From Deltaproteobacteria bacterium (GTDB lineage Bacteria > Myxococcota > Kuafuiibacteriia > Kuafuiibacteriales > Kuafuiibacteriaceae): a DNA stretch of 64,000 nt. The notes under the pieces were generated by a model that worked only from the letters and a program-made list of their open reading frames with translations, did no database searches and was not told the DNA's origin. The stretch spans positions 418,505 through 482,504 of the forward strand of contig JACKEN010000005.1 in the NCBI GenBank assembly GCA_020632995.1, read 5' to 3'. Each line of letters begins with the position of its first letter. Position 1 is the stretch's first letter. The translations under genes were made by a program, and so were the position numbers. Below are positions 55,548 to 63,861 of this stretch, piece by piece.

Positions 55548-56814
55548 TCGCCGCCGCCTTCGCCTCGGTGCGCGCCAGACCCCAGGTAGCCAGAAGGCCC
55601 AGCGCCGCGAACCCCGCCAGGAACACGAAGAAGTGCTGGTGCCCGGCCAGCCCGGGGTCGTGATCCAGGAGCCACCCCGCCACCGGCGCCACGAAGATGT
55701 CGGGGGTGAAGCCCACGAGCGAGATGAGCCCCACCGCGGTGCCGGTGAGGTGCTCGGGCACCCGCGACTCCTCCATCAGCGCGAAGTACACCCCGCGCAG
55801 GCCGAACACCGCGGCGCAGGTGACCCCCACGTTCAGCCACAGGATCGTGAGGGCGTCGGGATCGGGCGGCACGAGCGCGAAGCTGAGGTAGCCGACGAGG
55901 AGGGCGCCGAACGCGAGGAGGGCGGCCCGGGTGGGCTGGATCCTGTCTGCAAGGAGGCCTGCGCCGATGGCGGCGACCGGGCGGATCCAGGCCGCCATCA
56001 CCATGACCTGCGCGCCGTCCACCTCGTTCATCCCGTAGGCGTCCACCGCGAAGAGGCTGTAGTTGTCGAGGCCCTTGTAGGCTGAATAGGCGCAGACCAC
56101 GATCGCGGCCTGGAACCACACGCTCGGCATCGCGAGGGCGTGCCGCACGTGTTCGAAGGACAGCTTGCGCGCCTCGGGGTCGGTGTCCTCCGGCTCGGGC
56201 ACCACCCACCACACCAGGGCCGCGGTCCCGAGGGTCGAGGCGGTGTACACCCAGATCACGTGGCGGAGCGCGTCGAGGCGCTGGGCGTCGGTGGCGAGGG
56301 TGGGGTCGTCGGGGAAGGCGAGGTTGAAGGGGATGAGGGCGAGGGAGGCCAGCCCCGCCGCGAACAGGCCGCGGCCGCCGTCCAACAGGCCGAAGGCCGC
56401 GCCCTGCTGATCCGCGCCGCCCCACTCCCGGGTGGCCCGGATGAGCGCGGCCCAGAACAGGAGGATGGTGGTGACGCCGAAGAACGCGAACACCACCGAG
56501 AGCCCGCGGACGCCGGGGATGCTCGCCATGTAGACGCCGGCCACCCCGGTGAGGAGGAGCGACGCGGCGAGCAGGCGCCGGGCCGGGTAGCGGTCGGCGA
56601 TCGGGCCGCCTGGCAGGTAGCAGAGGAACGCGAGCACCCCGTAGTACGAGAAGAGGGTGCCGAGCTCGGTGTTGGTGAAGCCGAAGACCTCGAGCACGGT
56701 GGGCCGGAAGAAGCGCGTGATGTGGAAGGGGAGGCCGAACACCGCCTCGCCCGCCACCACCAGGGCCAACAGGGTCACGAGGCGGGCGCCCCGCTGCGGT
56801 GCGTCGCCGCTCAC
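55537..56814 (-). CDS. MFS transporter
   Basis: A 425-residue, 12-helix major facilitator transporter. The loop between helices 2 and 3 reads GGPIADRYPARRLL (motif A variant G-x3-DR-x-RR), and a similar GAGLLADRIQPTR lies in the second half. The overall pattern is like the sugar-phosphate or nitrate-type branch, but the substrate is unknown. Start GTG 56812-56814. It is convergent with bfr and divergent from the lipoprotein hydrolase, leaving 53 bases between the two starts. Confidence 0.85.
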   Translation of the reverse strand: MSGDAPQRGARLVTLLALVVAGEAVFGLPFHITRFFRPTVLEVFGFTNTELGTLFSYYGVLAFLCYLPGGPIADRYPARRLLAASLLLTGVAGVYMASIPGVRGLSVVFAFFGVTTILLFWAALIRATREWGGADQQGAAFGLLDGGRGLFAAGLASLALIPFNLAFPDDPTLATDAQRLDALRHVIWVYTASTLGTAALVWWVVPEPEDTDPEARKLSFEHVRHALAMPSVWFQAAIVVCAYSAYKGLDNYSLFAVDAYGMNEVDGAQVMVMAAWIRPVAAIGAGLLADRIQPTRAALLAFGALLVGYLSFALVPPDPDALTILWLNVGVTCAAVFGLRGVYFALMEESRVPEHLTGTAVGLISLVGFTPDIFVAPVAGWLLDHDPGLAGHQHFFVFLAGFAALGLLATWGLARTEAKAAAISR

Positions 56815-56867
56815 CGGGGGAGTATAGGGACAACCGGCCGGCTTGGCACGGACCGCGGCCTGCGGGT

Positions 56868-57983
56868 ATGCACTCCGGCATGCGCGACGTGTCGTGGGCT
56901 CTTCTGCCAGCCCTCTTGCTGATGGGCTGCGGCGGCGAGGCGGAGGACCTCACGGCGACGGTGGAGGCGCTCGCCGCCACCGGGCCGCACGGCGTGGGCT
57001 ACAGCACCTTCACCGCGACGTACGCCGCGCCGGTGACGGATGAAGACCGCACCATCACCGTGCTCGCGTGGTACCCGGCCGAGGCCAACCCGGGGGGCGA
57101 CAAGCCGCTGTACCTGCTGCGCGAGGCGGAGCTGGCCACCGTCGACGCGCCGCCGCTCGCCGGCCCGTGGCCGGTGGTGGTGCTCTCGCACGGGCACCAG
57201 GGCTACCCGGCGGGGATGAGCTACCTGGCCGAGCACCTCGCCTCCCACGGCTGGCTGGTGCTCGCGCCGAGCCACAAGGGCAACACCTTCGCCGACGGCG
57301 ACAACCGGCGGACGGACATCTACTACCTCAGGGCGCTCGACCTGTCGGCCGCCCTCGATGCGCTGGCCGCGCTGCCGGCAAGCCACCCTGCGCACGGGCT
57401 GGCGGGGGACCAGATGGCGGTGGTTGGCCACAGCTTCGGCGGCTACACCGCGTACATGTTGGCGGGGGCGCGGCATGACATGGACGCCCTGGAGGCGGCG
57501 TGCGCGGCCGGCACCGGCAAGGCGTCCTTCTGCTCCGACCTCGACGCGGCCCACGCCGCGGTGTTCCGGGCGGGGCTCGCCGACTCGCGCTTCTCGGCCG
57601 TGGTGAGCCTGGACCCGGGCGACTTCGACCTCTTCGGGGCGGCGGGGGTGGCGCAGGTGAGCCTGCCCGCGCTCCACATGGTGGCGGAGGCGAGCGGGCA
57701 TCGGCCCGGGCACCCGGAGGAGGACGCGTACTGGCAGGCGCTGCCGGGGGCCTCGGCGCGGCGGGTGCTGTTGCTGGGCGGGGCCCACAACGACTTCACC
57801 GATGCGTGCGCGGCGGGCCTCGACATCCAGTGCAGCGAGCTCGCGCCGGCCCCGGTGTGGCGGATGATCCGGGTCTACGTGCAGGCCTTCCTGCAGCGCG
57901 CGGTGCTGGGGGATGACGCGGTGGCGGGGATCCTGGATGGGGAGGTGGCGGTGAGCGACCTCGCGGAGCTCACCGCCCGGTGA
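56868..57983 (+). CDS. Alpha/beta hydrolase lipoprotein (PAF-acetylhydrolase-like)
   Basis: A 371-residue exported lipoprotein (LLLMGC lipobox). Alpha/beta hydrolase fold: oxyanion loop VVVLSHGHQGYPAGMSY, nucleophile elbow VVGHSFGGYTAYML, Asp in VVSLDPGDF and a late His in LLGGAHNDF. The layout is that of platelet-activating-factor acetylhydrolase-like lipases, which cut short acyl chains from lipids. ATG 56868 (or 56880) is the start. Convergent with the beta-propeller gene, whose stop is three bases away. Confidence 0.87.
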   Translation: MHSGMRDVSWALLPALLLMGCGGEAEDLTATVEALAATGPHGVGYSTFTATYAAPVTDEDRTITVLAWYPAEANPGGDKPLYLLREAELATVDAPPLAGPWPVVVLSHGHQGYPAGMSYLAEHLASHGWLVLAPSHKGNTFADGDNRRTDIYYLRALDLSAALDALAALPASHPAHGLAGDQMAVVGHSFGGYTAYMLAGARHDMDALEAACAAGTGKASFCSDLDAAHAAVFRAGLADSRFSAVVSLDPGDFDLFGAAGVAQVSLPALHMVAEASGHRPGHPEEDAYWQALPGASARRVLLLGGAHNDFTDACAAGLDIQCSELAPAPVWRMIRVYVQAFLQRAVLGDDAVAGILDGEVAVSDLAELTAR

Positions 57984-57986
57984 GGC

Positions 57987-60035
57987 TCAGCGGCCGCCGG
58001 TGCGGGCGCCGTCGAACAGCACCGTGGCCACCGGGGTGGACGGGGTGTTCATGTTGGCGACCCGGATGCCCGCGTCGCTGATCGCGTAGGCGAAGTCGTC
58101 GGCCATGACGCTGCGGCGGATCCAGGGGCTGTAGTACCAGGACCAGTCGTAGTACTCGACGTACCGGTAGACCTCGGCCATGTCGATGCTGCCCCGCGGG
58201 GTGATGCCGGTGTTCACGTCGATGTGGAACAGGCGCAGGTCGCTGATGAAGTTGTCCCAGTAGTACCCGTTGGGGCTGGGCGTCCAGTCGCTGAACGGGA
58301 TGGCCAGCATCTGCCGCTCGGGGAAGTAGTTGAAGGCCTTGTGCTCCCACGCCGCCTCCGACCAGCCGTAGGCGGTGCCGACGGTCTGCACGAAGGTCTG
58401 CTGCGGGTGCGCGAGGTCGCTGACGTCGAAGATCGAGAGCTTCATCGAGCGCTGGCTCCAGTCCACCTGGCCGTTGGGGCCGGGCTCGGGGAGGTAGACG
58501 CCGATGGCCAGCAGGTGGTTCTCGTCGAGCGGGTGCATGTAGCTGCTGAAGCCGGGGATCTCGAGCTCACCCACGATGCGCGGCCGCGCCGGGTTCGACA
58601 GGTCCATGGTGAAGAGCGGGTCGATCTGCTCGAAGGTCACCAGGTAGCCCCGGTTGCCCATGAAGCGCGCGGACTGGATGCGCTCGTCGTCCGCCAGCTC
58701 GGGGGTGCGGCCCACCGTGGTCAGGTAGCCGGCGACCTCGCCGAGGACGCTGACCCGGTTGGTGGTCTCGGTCTGGAACCAGTCGTTGGTGCGGAACCAG
58801 CGATCGATGGTGGTGGCGACGCGCAGGAAGCCGTTGTGCTCGTCCATCGCGAACTGGTTCAGGACGTAGCCCTCGACCCCGCCGGACGCCACGTAGACCG
58901 CGCGATCGGCCCGGGTGATGTCGAACTTGTGGATGTACGTGTAGTTCCGCTGGTTGTCCTCGGGCCACCACCACCAGTGGGGGGAGGCGACGTAGAGGTT
59001 GGCGTCGGACGCGTAGACCTCGCCGACCTCGCCCATGATGGTGTTCATGTGCAAGCTGGACTGCTGACCGACCATGTTGAGGGTAGCGATCGAGGCCAGG
59101 CCCAGGCGGACCGGCGCGTTGGGACGCGAGAAGTCGCCGCAGCTGCGGGCGATCGCCTCGTCGCCGTTGATGCCGGCGCGGTAGGCCTGGGGCAGCCAGT
59201 CGTCGAGGGTCTGGGCGCGGATCAGGGCCTCGTTTTGGGCCTTGATGTCGTCGAGGGCGGCGAGGAAGCGGGCCTCGTCGCGCTCCCAGTCGCCGGTGTA
59301 GTCCGGCCAGTAGCGGACGCCCTCGGGCAGGTTCAGGTAGTCGCGCAGCACCACGCGCACGGAGTCGCCGATGCGCCGGGCGTTCGCGTAGTTGCCGGGC
59401 AGGTAGAGCTGCTCGGTGACCTGCAGGTTGTCCTCGTCGGTGGCGTTGACCACCGTGATCTTGGTGTAGCCCGAGTAGCCGCAACCCCACATGCACCAGT
59501 AGGGGGCCTCGGTGTCACTATACTGCGGATAGTAGGACGAGAAGATCACCACCCGGCCGCGCTCATCGAGGAACATCTCCTGCGGCCAGCCCTGGATGGT
59601 GATGCTGGAGGCGACCTCCATGTCGACCGCGGGCCACGAGCGCACCGCGTAGAGCTTCTGACCGGAGAGCACGAAGATGCGGGTGCCGTCGGTCTTCATG
59701 AAGTCCGCTTCGTCCACGCCGGCCACCTGGGTGTTGGTCTTCGTGTACGCGGTGGGGGCGCTGGCGCTGGGAGAGCGAGTGCCGCCCGCGCTGTTGGCGG
59801 CGGCGTCCTCGGCGAAGATCGGGCCGCCCCAGTAGCGGCCGTCCCGGTACCCATCGAGCTGGGCCCGCATCTGATCGGTGGCCACGTCCTCGATGTACTG
59901 CTCGAGCTCCGCGCAGTCGTTGAAGGCGGACAGCGCCACCCGCGACTGGACGGGCTGCGGGCCCCCGCTGGACCCATCACATGCCATGAGGAGGCCCAGG
60001 GTCATCAGGCCTGCCGTTTGAATGATCCGCTTCAT
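57987..60035 (-). CDS. Beta-propeller-domain lipoprotein
   Basis: A 682-residue exported lipoprotein (LGLLMAC lipobox). The segment TNTQVAGVDEADFMKTDGTR followed by IFVLSGQKLYAV is the marker of the secreted beta-propeller family (PF09826 type), and blades such as FLRVATTIDRWF and GYLVTFEQIDPLFTMDLSNPA follow. Function unknown; related proteins are cell-surface. ATG 60033-60035 with GGGAGGA nine bases upstream. It has a sigma54-type promoter about 66 bases ahead of the start codon. Confidence 0.88.
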   Translation of the reverse strand: MKRIIQTAGLMTLGLLMACDGSSGGPQPVQSRVALSAFNDCAELEQYIEDVATDQMRAQLDGYRDGRYWGGPIFAEDAAANSAGGTRSPSASAPTAYTKTNTQVAGVDEADFMKTDGTRIFVLSGQKLYAVRSWPAVDMEVASSITIQGWPQEMFLDERGRVVIFSSYYPQYSDTEAPYWCMWGCGYSGYTKITVVNATDEDNLQVTEQLYLPGNYANARRIGDSVRVVLRDYLNLPEGVRYWPDYTGDWERDEARFLAALDDIKAQNEALIRAQTLDDWLPQAYRAGINGDEAIARSCGDFSRPNAPVRLGLASIATLNMVGQQSSLHMNTIMGEVGEVYASDANLYVASPHWWWWPEDNQRNYTYIHKFDITRADRAVYVASGGVEGYVLNQFAMDEHNGFLRVATTIDRWFRTNDWFQTETTNRVSVLGEVAGYLTTVGRTPELADDERIQSARFMGNRGYLVTFEQIDPLFTMDLSNPARPRIVGELEIPGFSSYMHPLDENHLLAIGVYLPEPGPNGQVDWSQRSMKLSIFDVSDLAHPQQTFVQTVGTAYGWSEAAWEHKAFNYFPERQMLAIPFSDWTPSPNGYYWDNFISDLRLFHIDVNTGITPRGSIDMAEVYRYVEYYDWSWYYSPWIRRSVMADDFAYAISDAGIRVANMNTPSTPVATVLFDGARTGGR

Positions 60036-60100
60036 ATCCAAGTCCTCCCTGAAGAGCCGACGGCGCGGTGAGTTGGTGCGCCTTCGCGAGGTCTTGAATG

Positions 60101-60116
60101 TGCGAGGGCCGTGCCA
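60101..60116 (-). promoter_or_regulatory. Sigma54 promoter of the beta-propeller lipoprotein
   Basis: Minus-strand TGGCACG-GCCC-TCGCA matches TGGCACG-N4-TTGCA with a single mismatch and both invariant GG and GC. Transcription would begin near 60090, giving a ~55-base leader. No CACCGAAAT site is seen upstream, so the activator is probably different from the NorR-like one. Confidence 0.7.
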
Positions 60117-60264
60117 AGTGTGCGGGGAGGCGGTTTCGCGCTTCGGGTCACGAAAACGCTCAGTTTCCTGAGGTTGGCAGGCGGGGGTGCCGCATGATCC
60201 CGAGGCGATTGGGATGACCTGATTCGGGTGTCCGGAGCCTCGTGGGCGTGGAAGGGTTACGCAA

Positions 60265-60373
60265 AGACGCCGAGCTGCACCGGGGATTGGGTTGGTGCTG
60301 GTGCGCGGGCCGGGCCTTGGGCTGGAACCGGATTTGGGTCGCTTGAAGACGCCAAGCCGCAACGGGGATTGGG
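60265..60373. repeat. Two 27-bp imperfect direct repeats
   Basis: AGACGCCGAGCTGCACCGGG followed by GATTGGG at 60265-60291 and a copy with three substitutions at 60347-60373; starts are 82 bases apart. They lie in non-coding DNA upstream of the beta-propeller promoter. Possibly regulatory or the trace of a duplicated segment. Confidence 0.6.
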
Positions 60374-60430
60374 CTGAGTGGGTGGCGGCGGTTCGCTGGC
60401 GGGCCGCTTGGAGGGCTGTCCGGCGGTGGG

Positions 60431-60913
60431 TCAGGCGCCGAGCTGGGCGGCCTTGGCTTGGACCGCCTGCTGGACCTGGGGCGGGAGCTGCTGGGGATCC
60501 ACGCCGGCCTGCTGGAGGACCTGCTGGAGCTCGTCGAGGCTCTGGGCGCCCTGGATCTGGGCCAGGAGCTGCTGGTTGGGGTCACCCTCCCCCGCCGCGC
60601 CGGCGTCCTGGGCGCCGCCGAGCTGGCCGAGCATGTCCTGGGCCATGCCGAGGAGGTCGCCGAGGCCGCCGCCACCGCCCGCGCCGGCCGCGTCACCGCC
60701 TGCGCCTGCGCCGCTGCCGCAGTTGGTGCAGCCGCCAGCTGGGGCCGCGCCGCCTGCCGCCGCCGCCGCGCCTGCCGCTTGGGCCGGGGCCGCGCCGCCT
60801 GCCGCCGGGGCCGCGCCGCCGCCGCTTGGGCCAGGGGCCGCGCCGCCCGCCGCGCGGGGCCGGGGCTGCGCCGGCCGGGCCGCGCCGGCGAGCCGCGGGG
60901 CACCGCCTGCGCC
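60431..60913 (-). pseudogene. In-frame continuation of the Lys-Gly repeat gene beyond a TGA
   Basis: After the TGA at 60914-60916 the same frame stays open to a stop at 60431. It encodes an Ala/Gly/Pro-rich stretch, a single CTNC pair, a Gly-rich hinge (GAGGGGGLGDLLG) and a helical end (LLAQIQGAQSLDELQQVLQQ and onward). No start codon with a ribosome site lies before Met 60646. Either the stop is an error or mutation in a ~280-residue protein, or a short gene starts at 60646. I favour one protein. Confidence 0.45.
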
Positions 60914-61277
60914 TCAGGCCTGGTCGACCGCCTTCTGGAGGTTCCCCATCTGACCCCTTGTCGAGGCCGAGCTTGTCGCCCAGGGCCTGCAGCTTGGCCG
61001 GGTCGCCCTTGGCCTTGTCGAGGGCCTGGGTCAGCTTGTCGAGGGTCTTCGGGTTGCCCTTGAGCTGCTCGGCCAGCTTGCCCGGCGCTTTGCCAGCCAG
61101 CTTGCCGAGGTTCTTGGTGGCGCCCTTGCCGATGCCCTTGGCCGCGCCCTTCGCGATGCCCTTGCCCGCGCCCTTCGCGACGCCCTTGGCCGCGCCCTTC
61201 GCGATGCCCTTGGCCGCGCCCTTCGCGATGCCCTTGGCCGCGCCCCGCGCGGCGATCCCTGCGATGGCTCCAAACAT
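60914..61277 (-). CDS. Lys-Gly repeat (glycine-zipper-like) protein, one frameshift
   Basis: About 120 residues. After MFGAIAGIAARG come ten or so KG steps spaced every four residues (GAAKGIAKGAAKGIAKG), giving GxxxG periodicity with one Lys per turn: a cationic helix with a glycine face. A short helical domain (LKGNPKTLDKLTQALDKAKG) follows. An extra base in CCCC at 60954-60957 explains the end: corrected, it reads DKGQMGNLQKAVDQA and stops. Unknown family. It begins 36 bases after the acidic gene on the same strand. Confidence 0.6.
61120..61245 (-). repeat. 12/24-bp repeats coding the Lys-Gly segment
   Basis: The coding repeats are built of GCCCTTGGCCGC- and GCCCTTCGCGAT-type 12-base units (plus strand), mostly in alternation to give a 24-base period over ~126 bases. 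The repeat is at DNA level, so slippage may alter its length between strains. Confidence 0.75.
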
Positions 61278-61313
61278 GTTCGTGCTCCTTGTCGTCCGGG
61301 GCGCACCCCGGGG

Positions 61314-61853
61314 CTATGGTGTCACCGTGCAGTGAGGGGGCAGGTCGCTCGCCCACCCCTTCGCCCGCCAGCGCTCCAGGCTGCTGCGGGCCCTGAGCAG
61401 GCTGTCTTGCAACAGCCCCTCGAGCGGGCCCTCGCGCCCGGCCGCGCGCACCGCGATCTGGGAGTAGCGGGGGGCCGAGGGTCGGCGCGGCTGGCCGAGG
61501 AGCGCGGAGATGGCGTCGCGATAGAGCGTGCCGGGCTCCGGCGCGATCTCCACCGTGTCGGCCTCGGGGCTCGCGGCGGCCTTGATCGCCGCCACGCGCT
61601 CCTCCTCCGCCACCTCGTCCAGCGCCTCCTCCAGCACCGCCAGCAGCGCGTCGTCGTCCTCCTCCTCGTCGCCCCACGGATCCCAGTCGTCGACGAAGTC
61701 CTGGTCCGCCAGCGCGTAGGCGCCGGAGTCCTCGGGCGTGTCCTCCTCCGCGTCCTCACCGGCGTCAGGCCGATCGAAGGGCGCGTCGTAGGCGTACAGC
61801 TCGAGGTCGATCTCCGGGGCGCGCGGCGCGCGTGCGAACCACTCGCGGGTCAC
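61314..61853 (-). CDS. Acidic protein of unknown function
   Basis: A 179-residue cytoplasmic protein, very acidic in its first half (DRPDAGEDAEEDTPEDSG and WGDEEEDDDALLAVLEEALDE), with a more basic C-terminal third. No signal peptide or TM. Start GTG 61851-61853 is the only plausible one; its ribosome site is poor. It precedes the strongly basic Lys-Gly protein by 36 bases, so the two charges may be complementary. No family recognised. Confidence 0.6.
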   Translation of the reverse strand: MTREWFARAPRAPEIDLELYAYDAPFDRPDAGEDAEEDTPEDSGAYALADQDFVDDWDPWGDEEEDDDALLAVLEEALDEVAEEERVAAIKAAASPEADTVEIAPEPGTLYRDAISALLGQPRRPSAPRYSQIAVRAAGREGPLEGLLQDSLLRARSSLERWRAKGWASDLPPHCTVTP

Positions 61854-61990
61854 GCAGCGGACAAGAGCATGATGCGTGCCGAAGGCGCGCGCGCGTCAGG
61901 ACGCGGCGAAGGGGTGCCCATGAGCGCGGTGCGCGGCGGACAGGGTGCACCGCGGGCGGAGCAATGCCCAGCGGGGGAGGGCTGGGCGCC

Positions 61991-62377
61991 TCACATCTCG
62001 GCGTCGACGAAGGGCGCGGAGCTGTAGCAGGCGATGATCTCGTCGTCCTCTTCGCTCGTGAGCACGAACCACCGGACGCCCTCGCCATCCTCGTAGGTCC
62101 ACGGGGTGACCTCGACGCCCTCGTTGGCCCGCAGGTGGGTCACCGCGTCCTCGATGAGCCGCGTCCCGGGGGGCATGCGCCCGCCGCGCTTCTTGATGCG
62201 CTCGAGCCGCGCCTCGAGCCGGTCGGCCGCGTCCTCGGCCATGAGGGCGGTCCCGGGGGAGTCCAGCGCCTCGACCTCGTCGGCCTCCAGGAGCTCCAAC
62301 AGCTGGCCGGCCGCGTCGGGCATATGGGTGGAACCCGAGTGGTCGATGAAGGATCCGAGGCTTTCGTGCATATCCAT
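61991..62377 (-). CDS. Small cytoplasmic protein of unknown function
   Basis: A 128-residue protein without signal peptide. The first half is acidic and helical (LLELLEADEVEALD, DRLEARLERIKKRGGR); the C-terminal half looks like a small alpha/beta domain (WTYEDGEGVRWFVLTSEEDDEI). Start ATG 62375-62377 has AGGAGG nine bases upstream, so expression is well supported. It precedes the acidic gene by 137 bases on the same strand, with no clear repeat or promoter between them. Confidence 0.72.
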   Translation of the reverse strand: MDMHESLGSFIDHSGSTHMPDAAGQLLELLEADEVEALDSPGTALMAEDAADRLEARLERIKKRGGRMPPGTRLIEDAVTHLRANEGVEVTPWTYEDGEGVRWFVLTSEEDDEIIACYSSAPFVDAEM

Positions 62378-62431
62378 GGGGGTGAACCTCCTGGCGGTGT
62401 CGAGGCCCCAGACCACCCGGACGACGCTTTG

Positions 62432-63805
62432 TCAAGGACTCCGGCCCAATCCTACTGTCTTGATGTTCACCATCTCGAGGATGCCGGCCCGCCCCAGCTC
62501 GCGGCCGTACCCGGACGCCTTCACCCCGCCGAAGGGCAACCGCGGGTCGGAGCGGACGAAGTCGTTCACCACGCACACCCCGGACTCCAGCACCCGGGTG
62601 GCCAGCTCGAGCCCCCTGGCCTCGTCGCGGGTGAACACCGCCCCGCCCAGCCCGAAGCGGCTGCCGTTGGCCACCGCCACCGCCTCCGCCTCGTCGCGCA
62701 CCGGGATGATGGCCGCCACCGGCCCGAAGAGCTCCTCATCCGCCGCCGGCACCCCGCGCCCGGGCACGTCGACCAGCACGGTGGCGGGGTAGAAGCTCCC
62801 CGGCCCCTCGGGCACCGCGCCCCCCACCGCCACCCGCGCCCCGCCCGCCACGCTGGCCTCGACCTGCGCGTGGAGCTGGTCCCGCAGATCGTGTCGGGCC
62901 ATGGGGCCCATGCTCACGTCGGTGGTGGGGTCGCCGAAGGTTGTCTTGCGAAAGCGCTCCACCAGCCCCGCCTCGAAGTCGGCCCGCACCTTCGGGAGCA
63001 CGATGAAGCGCTTGGCCGCGATGCAGGACTGTCCGGCGTTCAACAGCCGCGCCTTGGCACACAGATCGACCGCCAGGCCCACGTCGGCGTCGTCGAGGAC
63101 GAGGTACGCGTCGCTCCCGCCCAGCTCCAGCACCGACTTCTTGAGCGCCGCCCCCGCCATGCCCCCGATCGCTCGCCCCCCGCGCTCGGACCCGGTCATG
63201 GTCACCGCCGCCACCCGAGGGTCGGCGATGAGCGCGGGCACCGCCGCCTCCTCGACGCACAGCGCCTGCAACACACCCTGCGGCAGGCCGGCTTGCAGCA
63301 TCAGCGCCTCGATCGCCAGGCCGCACCCCATGGTCCGCGGCGCGTGCTTGAGGAGCACCGCGTTCCCCGCCATGAGCCCGGGCGCGGCGAAGCGGAACAC
63401 CTGCCAGTACGGGAAGTTCCAAGGCATGATGGCGAGCACCACCCCGAGCGGCCGGTGCACCACCCGGCTCTCCTTCAGCCCCGCCTCCACCGGCTCATCG
63501 GCCAGGAACGCCTCGGCGTGCGCCGCGTAGTGCTCCAGCACCCACGCACACTTCTCCGCCTCGGCCCGCCCCTCGGCCAGGACCTTCCCCATCTCCCGCG
63601 CCATCCGCCCCGCGTGGGCGGCGGCCTCGTCGCGGAGGCGCTCCGCCGCCGCCCGGAGCACCTCGGCCCGGGCCGAGAACGGCAGGGCGCGCCACTCGGC
63701 CTGGGCCGCCTGGGCCCGGGCCACCCGAGCCTCCACCTCGGCCGCGCTGTGGGCGGGGATCCGCTCCAGGACCTGGTCGGTGGCGGGATCGATGAGGGGG
63801 AACAT
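62432..63805 (-). CDS. NAD(P)-dependent aldehyde dehydrogenase (succinate-semialdehyde type)
   Basis: A 457-residue ALDH oxidising an aldehyde to the acid. Signatures: IMPWNFPYWQVFR (cofactor entry), VTMTGSERGGRAIG (Rossmann turn), LELGGSDAYLV (general base Glu) and NAGQSCIAAKRF (catalytic Cys). Length and the LPFGGVKASGYGRELG end fit the GabD/succinate-semialdehyde branch, but the substrate is not certain. Start ATG 63803-63805. The upstream divergent gene begins 57 bases away. Confidence 0.93.
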   Translation of the reverse strand: MFPLIDPATDQVLERIPAHSAAEVEARVARAQAAQAEWRALPFSARAEVLRAAAERLRDEAAAHAGRMAREMGKVLAEGRAEAEKCAWVLEHYAAHAEAFLADEPVEAGLKESRVVHRPLGVVLAIMPWNFPYWQVFRFAAPGLMAGNAVLLKHAPRTMGCGLAIEALMLQAGLPQGVLQALCVEEAAVPALIADPRVAAVTMTGSERGGRAIGGMAGAALKKSVLELGGSDAYLVLDDADVGLAVDLCAKARLLNAGQSCIAAKRFIVLPKVRADFEAGLVERFRKTTFGDPTTDVSMGPMARHDLRDQLHAQVEASVAGGARVAVGGAVPEGPGSFYPATVLVDVPGRGVPAADEELFGPVAAIIPVRDEAEAVAVANGSRFGLGGAVFTRDEARGLELATRVLESGVCVVNDFVRSDPRLPFGGVKASGYGRELGRAGILEMVNIKTVGLGRSP

Positions 63806-63861
63806 GGCGCCCCGAGCTTATCAGGTTGAAGGGGCGGGGGGCCCCGTGGAAGGCTGAAGGC

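Larger units (their letters stand above)
60036..60430. other. 395-base intergenic region
   Basis: It contains the sigma54 promoter of the beta-propeller gene (60101-60116), a small hairpin CTCAG-TTTC-CTGAG (60159-60172), and two 27-base imperfect repeats (60265-60291 and 60347-60373). I see no gene: open stretches are short and have poor codon use. The part from 60374 to 60430 holds nothing recognisable. Confidence 0.7.

Noticed and set aside
56842..56858. TTGGCACG upstream of the hydrolase lipoprotein
   Set aside because: Good -24 half, but no TTGC-like -12 at the right distance.
60265..60373. CRISPR array
   Set aside because: Only two copies with substitutions, and no cas genes in the window.
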